DNA of 64,000 bases from DATGJX01 sp963830545 (GTDB lineage: Bacteria > Vulcanimicrobiota > Vulcanimicrobiia > Vulcanimicrobiales > Vulcanimicrobiaceae): contig CAWHMK010000001.1 in NCBI GenBank assembly GCA_963830545.1, positions 682,001 to 746,000 of the forward strand. The letters are read 5' to 3'. Both the position numbers and the translations under genes were made by a program. Position 1 is the first letter of the stretch, and every line of letters begins with the position of its first letter. Under the pieces are notes generated by a model. That model did not search any database. It was not told the origin of the DNA and worked only from the letters and a program-made list of their open reading frames with translations. Of this stretch, positions 17,302 to 26,468 are shown piece after piece.

Positions 17302-18240
17302 TCAGCGCATGTTCGGGTCAAGCGCGTCACGCAGACCGTCGCCGATATAGTTGATGGCCAGAACGGTCAGCAGGATGCACAAGCCCGGGAAGACGGCCGC
17401 CCACCAAGCGATCTCGAGGTTGCTCTCCGCGTTGGCGAGCATGTTCCCCCAGGACGCGGTCGGCGGCTGGATGCCGAAGCCCAGGAATGAAAGGGTCGAT
17501 TCCAAGACGATGACGTTTGCGACGTCGAGCGTGGCTTGAACGATGATTGGCGCGATCGCGTTGGGCAGCAGATGCCGCAGCATGATGCGCGTGTCGCCGT
17601 TGCCCAGGGCGCGAGCCGCTTCGGTATATTCACGTTCCCGCAGCGAAAGATACGAGGCCCGAACCAGACGCGCTACGCCGGGCCACGAAAGCGCACCGAT
17701 GATCACGACGATCACACCGAACCCGAGCGAGGCTTTACTACTGCTCGCGGCGACGATACCCGTGAGCGTGAGCAGCAGCGGCAAGAGCGGAATCGACAAA
17801 AACACGTCGGTCAGACGCATGATGAAATAATCGATCCACCCGCCGTAATACCCGGCGACGGCACCGAGCACCGTGCCGATGCACAACTCCATGATCACGG
17901 CCGCGACGCCGACCGTGAGCGAGATGCGCGCGCCGAACATCAGGCGCGAAAGCAAATCGCGCCCGTTCTCGTCGGTTCCCAGAGAATGTCCGCCGCACTG
18001 CGCGGCATCCTGGAAGCACGGCGGAAGCGGATTGCCCTGCCAATGCACTTCGTCGATACCGTTCGGATCGTACGGCGCAAACTGGTGCGCGAAAACCCCG
18101 ATGAGCACCATGAGCAGCAGCACGACGGCGCCCGCCATGGCGAGTTTGTGTTTGCGAAAGCGTCTCCAAACGCTGTTCTTGGTATACTCGATTTCGTCGT
18201 CGTAAACGACGGGTTGATTGATGGGTGCGGAAAGTGCCAT
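17302..18240 (-). CDS. DppC/OppC-type ABC transporter permease
   Basis: 312 residues, with an N-terminal cytoplasmic segment, a first helix (MAGAVVLLLMVLIGVFAHQFAPYD), a periplasmic loop with SLGTDENGRDLLSRLM, five further helices, and the EAA loop ARALGNGDTRIMLRHLLPNA that docks the ATPase. This is the second membrane subunit of a peptide/nickel-type importer. It lies 12 bases after the DppB-like gene. Binding protein and ATPase genes are not in the window. Being downstream of kamBC-kce, it might import peptides or lysine-related compounds, but that is only context. Confidence 0.9.
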   Translation of the reverse strand: MALSAPINQPVVYDDEIEYTKNSVWRRFRKHKLAMAGAVVLLLMVLIGVFAHQFAPYDPNGIDEVHWQGNPLPPCFQDAAQCGGHSLGTDENGRDLLSRLMFGARISLTVGVAAVIMELCIGTVLGAVAGYYGGWIDYFIMRLTDVFLSIPLLPLLLTLTGIVAASSSKASLGFGVIVVIIGALSWPGVARLVRASYLSLREREYTEAARALGNGDTRIMLRHLLPNAIAPIIVQATLDVANVIVLESTLSFLGFGIQPPTASWGNMLANAESNLEIAWWAAVFPGLCILLTVLAINYIGDGLRDALDPNMR

Positions 18241-18252
18241 GATGCGCGCTCC

Positions 18253-19227
18253 CTAGTCGTATTTCACGCGCGGATCGAGCCACGCGTACGCCACGTCGGC
18301 GAGCAGATTGAACAGCACGACCAAGAACGCGTTGAAGATCAGGTAGCCCTGCATCAGCGAAATGTCTTGCTGCCCGAGCGCGTTGTAGAAAAGCCGTCCC
18401 TCCCCCGGCCATGCGAAGATCGTTTCGGTGACGATCGCGCCGCCGAAAAGGCCCGGCAACGTAAGCGCGGTCACCGTAACGAGCGGAATGAGCGCGTTCT
18501 TCAATCCGTGCTTGAAGAGCACGGTGCGGAAATTCAAGCCTTTGGCCCAGGCCGTTCTCATGTAATCGGTCTTGACGACCTCGAGCATCGAACTTCGCAT
18601 GAACCGGCTGTAGAGCGCAACTTGCAGCAGCGCGAGAACGACCGCCGGCAGAATCAAATGCGAGATGCGATCGCCGAAATCGAACGTATCCGAACTCGAG
18701 ATGCCCGCCGACGGCAATTGGATCTGCCATCCGCCCGGAAGCGGAATTCCGTGCACCGCGAACGCGAGCTGCATCATCAGTGCGAACCAGAACACCGGCA
18801 TAGACTGCCCGAAGAACGCGAAGGTAGTGATGAGATAGTCCCAAATCGAGTACGGACGCACCGCCGCAAACAGGCCTGCCGAAACGCCGAAGATGAATGC
18901 AATGACGAACGACGAGCCCATCAGTTCGAACGTCGCGGGCAAACGCTCCACGATCGCGTTGAACACCGGCTCGGAGTTACTCATCGACCAGCCGAAGTCT
19001 CCGGTCGCCGAATGGCTCAACCAAACGACGTACTGAACCGGAAGCGGCTTGTCGAGCCCGAGATTATGTTTGAGCCGGGCGATGTCGGCTTGCGTGATGT
19101 GCGGGTTCTGAAGGTACGCGCCCAAACCGCCGCCCGGTGCGTTGTGCAAGATCACGAACAGAATGAACGAGATCAGAATCAACAGCGGAACGGCTTGGAG
19201 CGTCCGCCGTACGACGTAGTTGAACAG
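18253..19227 (-). CDS. DppB/OppB-type ABC transporter permease
   Basis: About 324 residues, six helices: N-terminal VRRTLQAVPLLILISFILFV, then LGLDKPLPVQYVVWL, the TM2-TM3 region and the docking loop AWAKGLNFRTVLFKHGLKNA, ending AYAWLDPRVKYD. No ATG, GTG or TTG precedes the conserved start; a CTG at 19227 has GGAGGTG seven bases upstream, so I chose it. An open frame runs further upstream only because the kce gene before it is frameshifted. It pairs with the DppC-like protein. Confidence 0.85.
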   Translation of the reverse strand: MFNYVVRRTLQAVPLLILISFILFVILHNAPGGGLGAYLQNPHITQADIARLKHNLGLDKPLPVQYVVWLSHSATGDFGWSMSNSEPVFNAIVERLPATFELMGSSFVIAFIFGVSAGLFAAVRPYSIWDYLITTFAFFGQSMPVFWFALMMQLAFAVHGIPLPGGWQIQLPSAGISSSDTFDFGDRISHLILPAVVLALLQVALYSRFMRSSMLEVVKTDYMRTAWAKGLNFRTVLFKHGLKNALIPLVTVTALTLPGLFGGAIVTETIFAWPGEGRLFYNALGQQDISLMQGYLIFNAFLVVLFNLLADVAYAWLDPRVKYD

Positions 19228-19259
19228 TGGATCCCACCTCCAAAATAACCCGCCGTCTA

Positions 19260-20089
19260 TTAAAGAACGGCCGGGGTTCTCCTTGCCAGCCCGAGCAGCT
19301 CCCAGCTCGATCCGGCGTTGCGACCGGACGGCCGAGCTCGCCGGCGAGGCGCACCACGCGCGCCACCAGCTCTTCGTTCGTGGCAAGGCGCCCTTTGGAA
19401 TAATAGATGTTGTCTTCGAGCCCGACGCGCACGTGGCCACCCATGGCCAACGCGGCCATCGTCATGGGCAGCTGCATGCGGCCGATGCCGGCCACGGACC
19501 ACGTGCAGCCTTCGGGGAGCGAGTCGACGAGGTCGCACAGATTTTGAACTGTCGCATCCAGGCCGCCCGGCACGCCGAGCACGAAATCCACGTGCTGGGG
19601 AAATTCCAGCAGACCCTCTTTCTCCAACCGGCGCGCATTCGAAAGGTGCCCCTTGTCGAAGATCTCCAATTCAGGACGCACGCCGTATTCCCGCATTTTC
19701 CGCAAGATGCCGCGCATGATCGGAAAACTGTTTTCGAAGACGTCGTCGCCGAAGTTGACGGTGCCGCACGTCAGCGTCGCCATCTCCGGACACAGGCTCA
19801 GTACCGATGCGCGCTCGCCGGGCGACATGCCGATCGCGCCGCCGGTGGAAAATTGCACGATGAGATCGCTGTGCGAACGAATCTCGTCGTAGGCCGCTTT
19901 AAAGCGTGCTACGTCGTGCGTGTTGCTGCCGTCGTCATTGCGGCAATGCACGTGAAGCATCGAGGCGCCGGCCTCGCGCACTTTGCGCGCGACCTCGCCG
20001 AGTTGCTTGGGCGTGACGGCGAGATGCGGGGTTTGGCCGGGCGTGAGCTCGGCGCCGACGGGCGCGACGGTGATGATCAGCGGCTCCAT
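19260..20089 (-). CDS. kce: 3-keto-5-aminohexanoate cleavage enzyme (BKACE/Kce family), frameshifted near its end
   Basis: About 276 residues. It starts MEPLIITVAPVGAELTPGQT and has the BKACE (DUF849) signatures MLHVHCRNDDG (zinc ligands H, H), IVQFSTGGAIGM, MATLTCGTVNFGDDVF, FVLGVPGG and HVRVGLEDNIYYSKG. Kce condenses 3-keto-5-aminohexanoate with acetyl-CoA to yield acetoacetate and 3-aminobutyryl-CoA during lysine fermentation. After VATPDRA the frame slips near 19300; the expected tail ELLGLARRTPAVL continues one frame over and stops at 19260. The family is broad (other beta-keto acids), but the kamBC neighbours support the lysine role. Confidence 0.85.
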
Positions 20090-21681
20090 GCCGAACCTGC
20101 TTCGCCTTGCAGCACGTGCGCCGCCTCCGCCACGATGTCGTCGTCCAAGCCCAGCAAATGCGCCAGCGCCACGGCATCCCCCTGATGATGGGCGCCGTCG
20201 CTCACCTCGTAGACCGCGTAGTCCATCGACTCGGCGAGCGAAGCCAGCGCGGCCTGCAAATCGCCCGCCGGCGCGCCTTTGGGCACGTCGCGCAGGCCTC
20301 GCACGGCGAAATGCCGGGTCTGCGTTTGCGCGGCGATGCCGGCCAAGTGCGTCGCGACGAACGCGAGGCGGCCGCGGCGGCGCAGCGCGCGCACGAGGGC
20401 GACGAGCAGCGCGCGGCCTTCGTGCGGCGTGGTCGTGCGCGCAAACTCGTCGATGAGCATGAGCGCGTGGGTGGCTGGGCGCGCCAGAATCTCGCTCAAT
20501 CGCACGACCTCGCGCGCAAACGAGGAAAGCAATCCGCCCGGCTCTTCCTGCGCCCCGATGCCCAGCCAGGCGATTTCGTCGAAAAGTCCACATTCCGCGC
20601 TTGCGGCCGGAACGGGAATGCCGAAAGCGGCGAGCAATGCGATGAATCCGCACGTGCGCAACGCAACGCTCTTTCCGCCCATGTTCGGGCCGGTGAGCAC
20701 GGCGGTGTCCGAAAGGTCCACCGAAATTGGTTCGTAGCGGCGGCCCTGCGTCCGCAGTTCGGATTGCAGTGGAAGATAACGCGCATCGCGCACGCGCAGC
20801 ACACCATCGGACGCTATGCGCGCGGGAATGCATGCGTTTTGCTGAGTGAATCTAATTTGGGCGAGCTGCACGTCGAACTCTCCCACCGCTTCCACGAGCG
20901 CTTCGAGGTCGTGCCCACCCGCGCGTACGGCGTCCGACACGTGCGCGCGGACCGATCGTTCGACACGAGCGACGCTTACGGCGGCGGCGTCGCGCTTGCG
21001 CAGCGCTTCCAGAGCGGCTTCATCCAGTTCGAGTTCGCACAAGAAATACGTCGGCGCTTCGCGCACGACGCGCAATCCCGGCGGCAGCACGGAAACGGAA
21101 TCGCGCATGACGATGAACTCGTCGCCGGAGATGTCGTCGCGACGGAGTGCACCCGCAACCGCAGTTGCCACGCCGTGCTCGGGCGCGCGTCGAATTCCGC
21201 TTGCGCGCGATCCGCGTCCCCCCGCGCGGCGGCGAGCGATGCTTCGAATTTCTCCGCGAGATAAAATCCGAACTTGCCGGAGCGGCCTCGTTCGATGAGA
21301 CGCAGCACGGCGCGCGCGCCTTCCCCTTGCGGAACGTACGTTTGCAAACGCTGCGCCGCATCGAGAAAACGCAGGAGTTCCAGCAGATTCGCGTCTTCGA
21401 GCGTATCGCCCATTGCGGCGCGCGACAGCGCGGGAAAGGGGTCGGGCATGATGCGCAGCGCGTCTCGCATTGCATCCACTTCTTCCGGCGGTATCCGTGC
21501 TGCAAGATCGGCGATCGCGCTCGCGCGCTTCGGATGCCGCGCGTTCATCGCCCGGCGCACATGGCGCGAATCCTTCGAACGCACGGCGGCCCGGTTCGCT
21601 TACCGGTTCGAGTTGCGCGTTCAGCCAGGCTGCGTCCAAAGCGACTGCCGTACGCGCGTCGACGATCCCGGCGAGTTTCAT
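20077..21681 (-). CDS. kamC: KamC-like MutS-family ATPase (lysine 5,6-aminomutase reactivase), two frameshifts
   Basis: Starts MKLAGIVDARTAVALDAAWL at 21681 and ends 12 bases inside kce. The C-terminal half is a MutS-type ATPase: Walker A LTGPNMGGKSVALRT, Walker B ALMLIDEFARTTTPHEG and VATHLAGIAAQ. The helical core (IPPEEVDAMRDALRIMPDPF, GFYLAEKFEASLAAARGD) lies in another frame between about 21585 and 21200, so two compensating single-base shifts must be assumed. DNA-mismatch-binding domain I is absent, which separates it from MutS. KamC with KamB is described as the ATP-dependent reactivase of B12-dependent lysine 5,6-aminomutase. Assignment rests on the kamB neighbour and domain layout. 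Confidence 0.8.
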   Translation of the reverse strand: MKLAGIVDARTAVALDAAWLNAQLEPVSEPGRRAFEGFAPCAPGDERAASEARERDRRSCSTDTAGRSGCNARRAAHHARPLSRAVARRNGRYARRRESAGTPAFSRCGAAFANVRSARGRRARRAASHRTRPLRQVRILSRGEIRSIARRRAGGRGSRASGIRRAPEHGVATAVAGALRRDDISGDEFIVMRDSVSVLPPGLRVVREAPTYFLCELELDEAALEALRKRDAAAVSVARVERSVRAHVSDAVRAGGHDLEALVEAVGEFDVQLAQIRFTQQNACIPARIASDGVLRVRDARYLPLQSELRTQGRRYEPISVDLSDTAVLTGPNMGGKSVALRTCGFIALLAAFGIPVPAASAECGLFDEIAWLGIGAQEEPGGLLSSFAREVVRLSEILARPATHALMLIDEFARTTTPHEGRALLVALVRALRRRGRLAFVATHLAGIAAQTQTRHFAVRGLRDVPKGAPAGDLQAALASLAESMDYAVYEVSDGAHHQGDAVALAHLLGLDDDIVAEAAHVLQGEAGSAWSR

Positions 21682-22563
21682 GCGGCCGCACCACCGTGCC
21701 GGCGTAAACGTCGAACGTCGGAAGACCCGTGGCGGCGGCGACGGCTTGCGCGAATTCGCGCGGTTCGAAATAGCGATCCGGCGCGATCGAAGCGACCGTC
21801 GCTGCAACGACGCTCAGCGGACGCTCGCAGCGCAGTGCAGGCGGCCAACGACGCCGAGCAGGGCTTTACCGCCGATGGCAATCGTGCGTCGGATCGCGCA
21901 CGACGATTTGCCGCTATTCGCGCCGGCTCACAGGCGCGGCGCCGCGCCGGCGTCAGCGCACCGTCGATTCGTACGAACGGCGCGTCGAAGATCGGCCGCC
22001 GGAATGCGCAGACGTGCGGCCAGCGCGCGCGCGTCGGCGACTGCTTCTTCGAGCGTTTGGGCTGCTGAAGCGCCCGCCGCGACGATCACCGCATCGTCGC
22101 CGCCAGCGAGTGCCGCGACGCGGTCCAGTGCGCCGTCGACGATGACCTGCCCGCACCCAAGCCCGCAAATCTCTGAACGCAAGCGCGCACGCCGGCCGCC
22201 GTCGCCGGTCCGGCCAGTTCGTAATACGCCGCGTGCCGTACGCCGCAAAGAGCACGGGACCGGCTGCGGTCGTCCAAGGCGTAAAGTCGAGAAGTTCACT
22301 CGCCGGATGGGGAGGCAGCAAACGGCGCGCCGTCGCAACGAGGGTGCCGGGCTGTAGAAAAAGCCGGGGTTTCTCCAACGAATCGGCGGCGTCGAACGCT
22401 TCTCCGTCGCGCCCAATCGAGGTCATTCCGACGCAAACGCCACGCGCGCCAAGCCGCTTGCGCCACGGCGCGCATCGCCACGGTCTTGCCGACGTTTTTT
22501 CCAGTGCCGACCACGAAGAGCGACCGGCGGCCGCCCGCCCGCGCCAGACTCCAGCAGTCGCAT
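21678..22563 (-). CDS. kamB: KamB-like P-loop subunit of aminomutase reactivase, heavily frameshifted
   Basis: Fragments of one protein are read in order but spread over all three frames: MRLLESGAGGRPPVAL, then VVGTGKNVGKTVAMRAV (Walker A), GMTSIGRDGEAFDAAD, KPRLFLQPGTLVATARRLL, AAYYELAGPATAAGV, QVIVDGALDRVAALAGGDDA, FDAPFVRIDGALTPA, IAIGGKALLGVVGRLHCA and SVVAATVASIAPDRYFEPRE. At least six shifts are needed. The end overlaps the kamC ATG as ATGA (21678-21681). Order, P-loop and the SIGRDGE block match KamB of the lysine fermentation cluster. The shift density exceeds that of any other gene here, so either this stretch was sequenced poorly or the gene is a decayed pseudogene. Confidence 0.7.
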
Positions 22564-22590
22564 CGCCAGTGCGCATAACCGGCGCTTCGC

Positions 22591-23151
22591 TTATCCGATG
22601 TTAAAGACTTTTGCGAGTATGAACGCCATGCCGGTCAGCATCGAGGATAATCCCGGCCCACAGCTCGGCCCCTTCTTCCACGCGGCGTCCCAACACGCGC
22701 CCGAACGTCAGGCCGAGCGCCGTCGAGCAAATCGACACGACGAAAATCACCGCCAGCGCGAGCCAGAGCGGCACCCCGATGTAGAGAATCGAGAAGCCGA
22801 TGCCCAGAGAATCGAGGCTGATCGAAAGCGAGGCGATGAACAGCCCCCAGCCGCGCGACATGTCCAGGGGCGTCTTTTCTTCGGACTCGCGCACGGCCTC
22901 GAAGATCATGTATGCGCCCACGCCCATCAGTGCTGCGAAACCGAGATACCCCGCGACGTTTCCGAGCAGCCGTCCCGCGACTTGCCCCAGCCCCACGCCG
23001 ATGAGGTTCATGATCGACTTCCGCGCTCGCGAAGGCGGTACCGATTCGCGCCTTGACCGAGCGAGACGCGCCCCGCATGCCGACGCCAACGCCGACCGCG
23101 AAGACGTCGAGGCCAAGCGACACCGCGACGACGAAGATCTTTGAGATGCAA
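22591..23151 (-). CDS. mntP: MntP-type manganese efflux pump, frameshifted
   Basis: About 187 residues once three frame changes are joined (near 23140, 23030 and 22632). Six-helix MntP pattern: IFVVAVSLGLDVFAVGVGVG (TM1 with conserved Asp), MNLIGVGLGQVAGRLLGNVA, GFAALMGVGAYMIFE, GLFIASLSISLDSLGIGFSI (second conserved Asp), ALAVIFVVSICSTALGL and the C-terminal LTGMAFILAKVFNIG with stop at 22591. It exports Mn2+ across the cytoplasmic membrane. TTG 23151 is chosen because it gives MHLKIFVV after a one-base correction. No yybP-ykoY-like leader is visible; the gene follows the receiver protein directly. Confidence 0.8.
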
Positions 23152-23624
23152 GAACAGTCGAATGCGGGCCGCCGGGCGCATCCCTCTACCGGGCGCGACG
23201 CGCGGGTCAGCGGGAATTCTCGATTTTCGAGCGGATCGACTTTCGGCTGCGCGAGCAGGCTGTTGACTGCGGTGCGCAGCTGCGAGATCGTGAACGGTTT
23301 GTTCAAGAAGAGATTCGCGCCGGCGGTTTTTGCGCGGCCGTCCATCGCGTAATTGGTATGGCCGGAGATCATCAAGATCGGCACGGCGCGCGTTCGTTCG
23401 TCCGCGCGCAACCGTTCGATGAGATCGATACCCGAGATTCCGGGAAGCATGAAATCGCAAATGATGATGTCGAACGATCCTTCGCGATCGAGAGCGACCA
23501 GCGCGCTCTCCGCGTCGTTGCGAATCACGATGTCGTACGGGCCTTTTCGCAACACCGTTTCGATAAGTGTGCAGATAGCCGGATCGTCGTCCGCAATGAG
23601 TACCCGCCACGTGCGCTGCGTCAT
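23152..23624 (-). CDS. single-domain response regulator receiver protein
   Basis: A stand-alone receiver: WRVLIADDDPAICTLIE (acidic pocket), phospho-acceptor Asp in FDIIICDFMLPGISGIDLIE near residue 56, Thr/Ser switch ILMISGHTNY and Lys in FLNKPFTISQLR. No output domain: after about residue 135 the sequence turns low-complexity and runs without a stop into mntP, so the true end (near 23150) is hidden by an indel. It may act by protein-protein contact or carry phosphate to another regulator. It is divergently placed from the ModB-like gene. Confidence 0.75.
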
Positions 23625-23695
23625 GCTGCAGGACCCATTCGCCCCGAGCGCCTTCGCGCCTCGCCTCCCGGTCCCGGTTTGGTAAAGTTTTGTCT

Positions 23696-24470
23696 GTGAA
23701 ACGGCCTGACAGCGGTATGGTTTTTCACGCGGCGACTGCCGTGCTGCTGCTCGTGATGCTCGGACCGGTAATCGTCATGCTGGCCGCCGTGCCGCCGGAC
23801 GAGGTCATGCGCGCGTTCTCGGCCCCGGTCGCGCGAGATGCGCGTACGCGTATCGCTGCTGGCATCGAGCATCGCCGTTGCCGTCGCGGCCGTCCTGGGC
23901 GTGCCTGCGGGATATGCGCTCGCACATGCGGGCCGGAAAATCCGCGCACTCCTGCTCTCGGTGCTGGCTCTTCCACTTGCTTTTCCGCCGGTGGCGTCCG
24001 GCATCATTCTGCTGCAGACGATCGGCACGCGCACGCCGCTCGGTGCAGCGCTCGCGCAACATGGAATCGTGTTCGTCGATTCGCTGTGGGGCGTCGCGCT
24101 GGCGGAGTTGTTCGTCGCCGGATCGTTCGTCGTCATTACGGCTGCCGCGGCATTCGGATCGCTCGATCCGCTCTACGACGAATCCGCGCAAACACTCGGC
24201 GCCTCCGCCTACGCGCGTTTCTTCCGGATTGCGCTTCCTCTTGCTGCGCCGAACGTGCTCGCAGGCATCCTCTTGGCATGGATGCGCGCAATCGGCGAAT
24301 ACGGCGCAACGTCCATCGTCGCATACCATCCGACTTCGCTGCCCGTCCAGTTGTACGTAGCGCTCTCCGCGCAGGGCGTCGGCGCATCGCTTGCACTGAC
24401 GTACGGTTTCGTCGTGCTCGCAGCAGTCGTCGTCTGCGTACAATGGGCTTTGCGCAGGCGCGTCGTATAA
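23696..24470 (+). CDS. molybdate/tungstate-type ABC transporter permease (ModB-like), frameshifted
   Basis: N-terminal helix MVFHAATAVLLLVMLGPVIV and PPDEVMRAFSAPVARDA are followed, one frame over (shift near 23840), by VSLLASSIAVAVAAVLGVPA, LLLSVLALPLAFPPVASGI and the permease motif ESAQTLGASAYARFFRIALP with MRAIGEYGATSIVAYHP, typical of ModB/WtpB/CysT permeases. About 258 residues. Substrate-binding protein and ATPase genes are not adjacent, so it is an orphan here. GTG 23696 or ATG 23717 may be the start. It is followed by proline dehydrogenase after 11 bases. Confidence 0.8.
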
Positions 24471-24481
24471 ATCAGCCCGTT

Positions 24482-25381
24482 ATGGCCGTACTCGATCGCA
24501 TGTTCGCCCCGGATTCGCTGTTCTCGCGCCGGTTTTTCTTCCTGGCCAGGCGCTTCGTGGCAGGCGAAACGATCGAATCGGCCGTCGCGGCCGTGCGTGA
24601 ATTGAACGACGCAGGCATGACGGCGACGCTCGATTTTCTGGGTGAGGACGTGCTCGAGCGAGAGGCCGCGACCAAGACGCGTGACACATACTATCGCATG
24701 CTCGATGCGATCGCCGAAGCCGGCGTCAAGAGCAACGTTTCCGTAAAACTCACGGCGATGGGTTTGCTCGTCGACGAGGACTTCGCGCTGAAGAACCTGG
24801 CGTCGATTCTCGAATACGCACAAGCGAAAAATTCCGCGGACCCGTTCGTGCGCATCGACATGGAAGGTTCGAGCGTCACCGACGCAACGCTTCGCGTCTT
24901 CGAGCGCGCGTTTGCCGCGCATAAAAATGTCGGACCCGTGCTGCAAGCCTATCTGCGCCGCACGCCGCAGGACGTGCAGCGCGCGATCGAACTGGGCGCG
25001 CGCGTGCGCATCTGCAAAGGCGCGTACAGCGAACCGCCCGAGATCGCCTTCAAAGAAATGCCGCAGATTCGCAAGCAGTATCTCGAGTGCGCGAAGGCAC
25101 TCCTGGCGCGCGGCAACTATCCCGGAATCGCGACGCACGATCTCGAGCTGATCGAAGCCGTGAAAGCCTTCACGCACAACAACGACATTGCGCCCGACAA
25201 GTTCGAGTTTCAAATGCTCTACGGCATACGCCCGAGCGTTCAACGGCAGCTCGTGCGCGAGGGGTATCGCTTACGAGTCTACGTTCCGTTCGGGACGCAC
25301 TGGGCCGGGTATTTTTATCGCCGCGTCGCGGAGCGAAAGGAAAATGCGCTGTTCGCCCTGTCAGGGATCTTTAGTCGTTAG
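24482..25381 (+). CDS. proline dehydrogenase (FAD-dependent)
   Basis: 299 residues of the monofunctional PRODH barrel: MTATLDFLGEDVLEREAA, VSVKLTAMGLLVDEDFA, VRIDMEGSSVTDATLRVFE, VGPVLQAYLRRTPQDVQ, VRICKGAYSEPPEIAF, IATHDLELIEA, FEFQMLYGIRP and VYVPFGTHWAGYFYRR. These are the conserved FAD- and proline-binding strands. It oxidises proline to pyrroline-5-carboxylate and passes electrons to the quinone pool. A P5C dehydrogenase gene, often next door or fused, is not in the window. It may be co-transcribed with the permease upstream. Confidence 0.95.
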   Translation: MAVLDRMFAPDSLFSRRFFFLARRFVAGETIESAVAAVRELNDAGMTATLDFLGEDVLEREAATKTRDTYYRMLDAIAEAGVKSNVSVKLTAMGLLVDEDFALKNLASILEYAQAKNSADPFVRIDMEGSSVTDATLRVFERAFAAHKNVGPVLQAYLRRTPQDVQRAIELGARVRICKGAYSEPPEIAFKEMPQIRKQYLECAKALLARGNYPGIATHDLELIEAVKAFTHNNDIAPDKFEFQMLYGIRPSVQRQLVREGYRLRVYVPFGTHWAGYFYRRVAERKENALFALSGIFSR

Positions 25382-25630
25382 GCGGATTTGCTTCTTGGGA
25401 CATTCGGCCTCTGCATTTTTGCGGAGATGAAGTTTTGAAAAAACCACCGGGTTTGCGCAAAACATTTATCGGAGTTCGCCGGCCGAAACGCCGCCGGTAG
25501 CTTTTATGCTGAAATGATCTGCGGGGATGTGGTGCCGCAACGTAACGGCGAACGTGCATTACGGGTGCGCATTATGGGCCTTGGCATGGCCGGACGGATT
25601 GTGCGACCAGCTGCGTATGTGGACGTATAA

Positions 25631-26080
25631 TTGCGGTTAGTGGTGCAGCGAGTCTCCCGAGCCGCCGTACGGGTCGATGACCGTACGGTTGGAGATATCG
25701 GCCGGGGCTTGATGGTGCTCGTCGGCGTGGGCGTCGACGATATCGATCGCGATGCGGAAAGTGCGGCGGAGAAGATTGCGAATCTGCGCATCTTTCCCGA
25801 CGAAGCCGGACTGATGAACCGCAACGTGCGTGAAATCGGCGGCGGCGTGCTGCTCGTTTCGCAATTTACGCTGCACGGCGATGCGCGTAAAGGGCGGCGG
25901 CCGTCATTCATCACGGCGGCCCGTGAAGACATGGCAAAGCCGCTTTACGAGCGCGTCGGCGCACTGTTGGAACGCGAAGGTTTGGCCGTCGGTTACGGCG
26001 TCTTCGGCGCGCACATGGACGTGGAGCTCGTCAACGACGGCCCGGTGACGATTCTGATCGATACGAAGAAAACGTTCTAG
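25631..26080 (+). CDS. dtd: D-aminoacyl-tRNA deacylase
   Basis: 149 residues, DTD family. TTG at 25631 gives the canonical N-terminus MRLVVQRVSRAAVRVDD. Active-site motifs GGVLLVSQFTLHGD (SQFTL) and the Gly-cis-Pro motif VNDGPVTILID are intact. It hydrolyses D-amino acids from mischarged tRNA. It is preceded by 249 bases without a convincing gene, and converges with the lipoprotein gene three bases after its stop. Confidence 0.95.
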   Translation: MRLVVQRVSRAAVRVDDRTVGDIGRGLMVLVGVGVDDIDRDAESAAEKIANLRIFPDEAGLMNRNVREIGGGVLLVSQFTLHGDARKGRRPSFITAAREDMAKPLYERVGALLEREGLAVGYGVFGAHMDVELVNDGPVTILIDTKKTF

Positions 26081-26083
26081 ATG

Positions 26084-26468
26084 CTATTGCGCGGGCGGAA
26101 GGTCTGCGCTGGTTCCGTCGAGGTACCCGATGTGCGTGACGATGCAGCGAAGCGCCTCACCCTGCTGCGTCGCGGAAGGCCCGCTTACCGTCGAACCTCA
26201 CGTCGCGCTTCTCTTGGGGATCGAGTTCTTTTGCGAGATGCACGGACGCCGTGTAGCTCGTGTACCGGAAATCACGGTAAAAACTGACCGCCAACCCGAG
26301 GTTCGAAATCGGCCGGTCCGACGCGTTTTGCACGGTGGCGGCGACCGTAAAACCACGCGGCTGAGCAACGGCGTTGCACAGCGAGAGCCCGACGGGCAAA
26401 CGCTGCGGGTTCGAAGCGCATGCGCTCATGCCCACCACAAGTGCGGCGACGGCAATGCCACCCTTCAT
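26084..26468 (-). CDS. putative lipoprotein with Ig-like (FxLYD-type) domain, frameshifted at C-terminus
   Basis: MKGGIAVAALVVGMSACAS is a lipoprotein signal with Cys at 17. The body (GFTVAATVQNASDRPISNLG, LAVSFYRDFRYTSYTASVHL, LDPQEKRDVRF) resembles small beta-sandwich domains of the FxLYD kind. In the given frame it stops at 26157. One extra G in a GGG run there hides a matching tail, EALRCIVTHIGYLDGTSADL, that ends at 26084. The start overlaps the stop of the HEAT-cyclophilin gene as ATGA, so the two are coupled. Function unknown. Confidence 0.65.

Noticed and set aside
19064..20833. Apparent fusion of Kce with the DppB permease
   Set aside because: The joined frame exists only because kce lost one base near 19300; the expected Kce tail and stop lie one frame over.
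19260..22563. Complete lysine fermentation operon
   Set aside because: Only kamB, kamC and kce are present; mutase, dehydrogenase and ammonia-lyase genes are absent from the window.
25382..25630. A small gene in the PRODH-dtd gap
   Set aside because: Short frames on both strands lack start signals and conserved composition; only a weak hairpin near 25480 is visible.
25626..25631. TATAAT box before dtd as a promoter
   Set aside because: It overlaps the TTG start that gives the canonical Dtd N-terminus, and no -35 lies at proper spacing.
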